This document shows positions 62,794 to 64,000 of a stretch of DNA of 64,000 bases, piece by piece. The notes below the pieces were generated by a model. The model did no database searches. It was given only the letters and a program-made list of their open reading frames with translations, and had not been told where the DNA came from. The stretch covers positions 481,732-545,731 of the forward strand of contig NZ_JABACI010000005.1 in the NCBI RefSeq assembly GCF_012524205.1, given 5' to 3'. The position numbers and the translations under genes were made by a program. Each line of letters starts with the position of its first letter. Within the stretch, counting starts at the first letter, position 1. The DNA comes from Microbacterium salsuginis. Lineage in GTDB: Bacteria; Actinomycetota; Actinomycetes; Actinomycetales; Microbacteriaceae.

Positions 62794-63851
62794 GCGCGCA
62801 GGCCCCGCTCGACAGCCTCGATCTGCGCCACCGACACGCGCTCCTCGTCGTGGTGCGCCAGGTGCGGATCACCGGGGCCGTAATTGACCGCCGGCACACC
62901 GAGCGCGCTGAAACGCGCGACGTCGGTCCATCCGTACTTCGGACGGGGCTCGGCACGGACGGCGGCGAGGAATTCCTGAGCCAAGGGCGCGTCCAGGCCC
63001 GGCCGCGCGCCCGCCGCCCCGTCCACGACCTCCACGTCGAAGCCCGAGAGCACGTCACGAACGTGTGCCTCGGCCTCGTCGAGGCTCCGGCTCGGAGCGA
63101 ACCGGTAGTTGACCTCTACCTCGCACAGATCCGGGATGACGTTGCCTGCTACGCCGCCGCGGATGCGCACGGCGTTGAGGCCTTCCCGGTACACCAGCCC
63201 CTCGACGGCGACCTCTCGCGGCCGGTACTCGGCGAGACGCTGCAGAATCGGCGCGGCCTTGTGGATGGCGTTCTCCCCCACCCATGCGCGCGCGCTGTGG
63301 GCGCGCACGCCCGCGGTGCGGACGATCGCGCGCAGATTGCCGTTGCAGCCACCTTCGACTTCACCGTTGGACGGCTCTCCGAGGATGGCGAAGTCTGCGC
63401 CGAACAGATCGGGGCGAGTGCGTGCCAGACGAGTCAGCCCGTTCAGGTCGGCGTCGACCTCCTCGTGGTCGTACCACATCCACGTGATGTCCACGCGGGG
63501 TGCGACAAGCTCGGCCGCAAGCTTGAGCTGGACGGCGACGCCGGCCTTCATGTCGACCGTCCCACGTCCCCAGAGGAACGGCTGACCGTCGACCGAGATG
63601 TCGCGCGTCGGCACGTTGTCGTTGATCGGCACCGTGTCGATGTGCCCCGCGATGACGACCCGCTGCGCTCGGCCGAGGTCGGTGCGGGCGACGATCGTGT
63701 CGCCGTCACGATAGACATCGAGATGCTCGAGCGGGGCGATCGCCGCGTGAATGGAGTCCGCAAGAACGGTCTCATCGTCCGAGACGCTGGGGATGTCGCA
63801 GATGATGCGAGTCAATTCGACAGCGGAGACGGTGAGATCCAGCGAGGGCAT
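62775..63851 (-). CDS. dapE: Succinyl-diaminopimelate desuccinylase
   Basis: Dizinc hydrolase releasing LL-DAP for lysine and peptidoglycan. 358 aa. Metal ligands: His70 (AGHIDTVP), Asp100 (GRGTVDMKAG), Glu130/Glu131 (YDHEEVDAD), a Glu in GEPSNGEVEGG near 158 and a final His near 333 (DPHLAHHDEE). ATG at 63851 with TAGACT 6 nt upstream, likely leaderless. The DapC-like aminotransferase encoded at 17479 acts one step earlier in the same pathway. Confidence 0.92.
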   Translation of the reverse strand: MPSLDLTVSAVELTRIICDIPSVSDDETVLADSIHAAIAPLEHLDVYRDGDTIVARTDLGRAQRVVIAGHIDTVPINDNVPTRDISVDGQPFLWGRGTVDMKAGVAVQLKLAAELVAPRVDITWMWYDHEEVDADLNGLTRLARTRPDLFGADFAILGEPSNGEVEGGCNGNLRAIVRTAGVRAHSARAWVGENAIHKAAPILQRLAEYRPREVAVEGLVYREGLNAVRIRGGVAGNVIPDLCEVEVNYRFAPSRSLDEAEAHVRDVLSGFDVEVVDGAAGARPGLDAPLAQEFLAAVRAEPRPKYGWTDVARFSALGVPAVNYGPGDPHLAHHDEERVSVAQIEAVERGLRAWLTGS

Positions 63852-63888
63852 CCCCCGAGTCTACCGACGGGCGATCGGTGTGTTAACG

Positions 63889-63922
63889 CGAAATGGCCAC
63901 CCTGCGTTGGGTGGCCATTTCG
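63889..63922 (-). terminator. Terminator of the rRNA operon
   Basis: 14-bp perfect stem CGAAATGGCCACCC / GGGTGGCCATTTCG with a TGCGTT loop, directly downstream of the 5S rRNA gene on the minus strand. Confidence 0.8.
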
Positions 63923-63930
63923 GTAATGGG

Positions 63931-64000
63931 TGTCCGGCGGTGTCCTACTCTCCCACAGGGTCTCCCCTGCAGTACCATCGGCGCTGGGAGGCTTAGCTTC
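63931..64000 (-). rRNA. rrf: 5S rRNA, 3' part (cut by window edge)
   Basis: The minus strand reads GCGCCGATGGTACTGCAGGG followed by GAGACCCTGTGGGAGAGTAG and ACACCGCCGGACA, the well-known 3' half of actinobacterial 5S rRNA. The rest and the 23S/16S genes lie beyond the right edge. The exact 3' end is approximate. Confidence 0.9.

Overview
The window is high-GC chromosomal DNA (GC well above 60% by eye) from a Gram-positive actinobacterium, most probably Microbacteriaceae and Microbacterium-like. The reasons are the actinobacterial marker families DUF3039, DUF3107, DUF3117, DUF2342, UPF0182 and AdnAB, a C50-carotenoid gene set, wall-polymer (CDP-glycerol type) glycosyltransferases, no mycolate genes, and leaderless promoters of the TANNNT type directly in front of many start codons. 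It is almost entirely chromosomal core. I see no phage, integrase, insertion sequence or CRISPR array.

Layout. 1-3269: rph (cut by the window edge), murI and pncB, then a DUF3039 protein. murI and pncB are divergent and both begin inside copies of one short dispersed repeat. 3311-8970: an ABC exporter with an unusual acidic/proline-rich ATPase, a LicC-like nucleotidyltransferase and three hypothetical genes. 9046-15657: maltokinase behind a LacI-type operator, then a surface-polymer group (three CDP-glycerol glycerophosphotransferase-family genes and one GT2 glycosyltransferase). 15720-20017: HtrA-like protease, a DapC-like aminotransferase, a nitrilase-family hydrolase and a DUF6328 membrane protein. 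20111-20514: initiator tRNA followed by a perfect tandem duplication that includes its own 3' end and terminator.

20524-26695: a MarR regulator divergent from a seven-gene carotenoid operon (idi-crtE-crtB-crtI-crtYe-crtYf-crtEb). Each junction in it is a 4-nt overlap, and it should make a cyclic C50 pigment from IPP/DMAPP. 26794-47070: a block with gene order resembling the M. tuberculosis Rv3193c-Rv3211 region: UPF0182, YlbL-type protease, DUF2342, a ThiF/TOMM-like orphan, UvrD2-like helicase, NudC, a degenerate phosphotransferase, AdnB, AdnA, DUF3107, ferritin-like protein and a DEAD-box helicase.

47178-57108: SHOCT membrane protein, PHP phosphoesterase, EEP-family hydrolase, aminopeptidase P, gamma-glutamyltransferase followed by a 25-bp minisatellite, alpha/beta hydrolase, and a four-gene operon (stress-type membrane protein plus an ABC-2 exporter of one ATPase and two permeases). 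57148-64000: a coupled MgtE_N/CBS - DUF1003 - Mrp operon, TatB, O-methyltransferase, DUF3117, a PIG-V-like mannosyltransferase, dapE, and the 3' end of a 5S rRNA gene whose rRNA operon runs in from the right.

Common theme: many transcription units have a -10 hexamer only 6-8 nt before the start codon and no Shine-Dalgarno sequence. This was used here to choose several starts. No wholly new multi-gene system stands out. The best candidates for something undescribed are the ThiF-like orphan overlapping uvrD2 antisense, the catalytically dead phosphotransferase beside AdnAB, the MgtE_N/CBS-DUF1003-Mrp module, and the repeat structures at tRNA-fMet and at murI/pncB.
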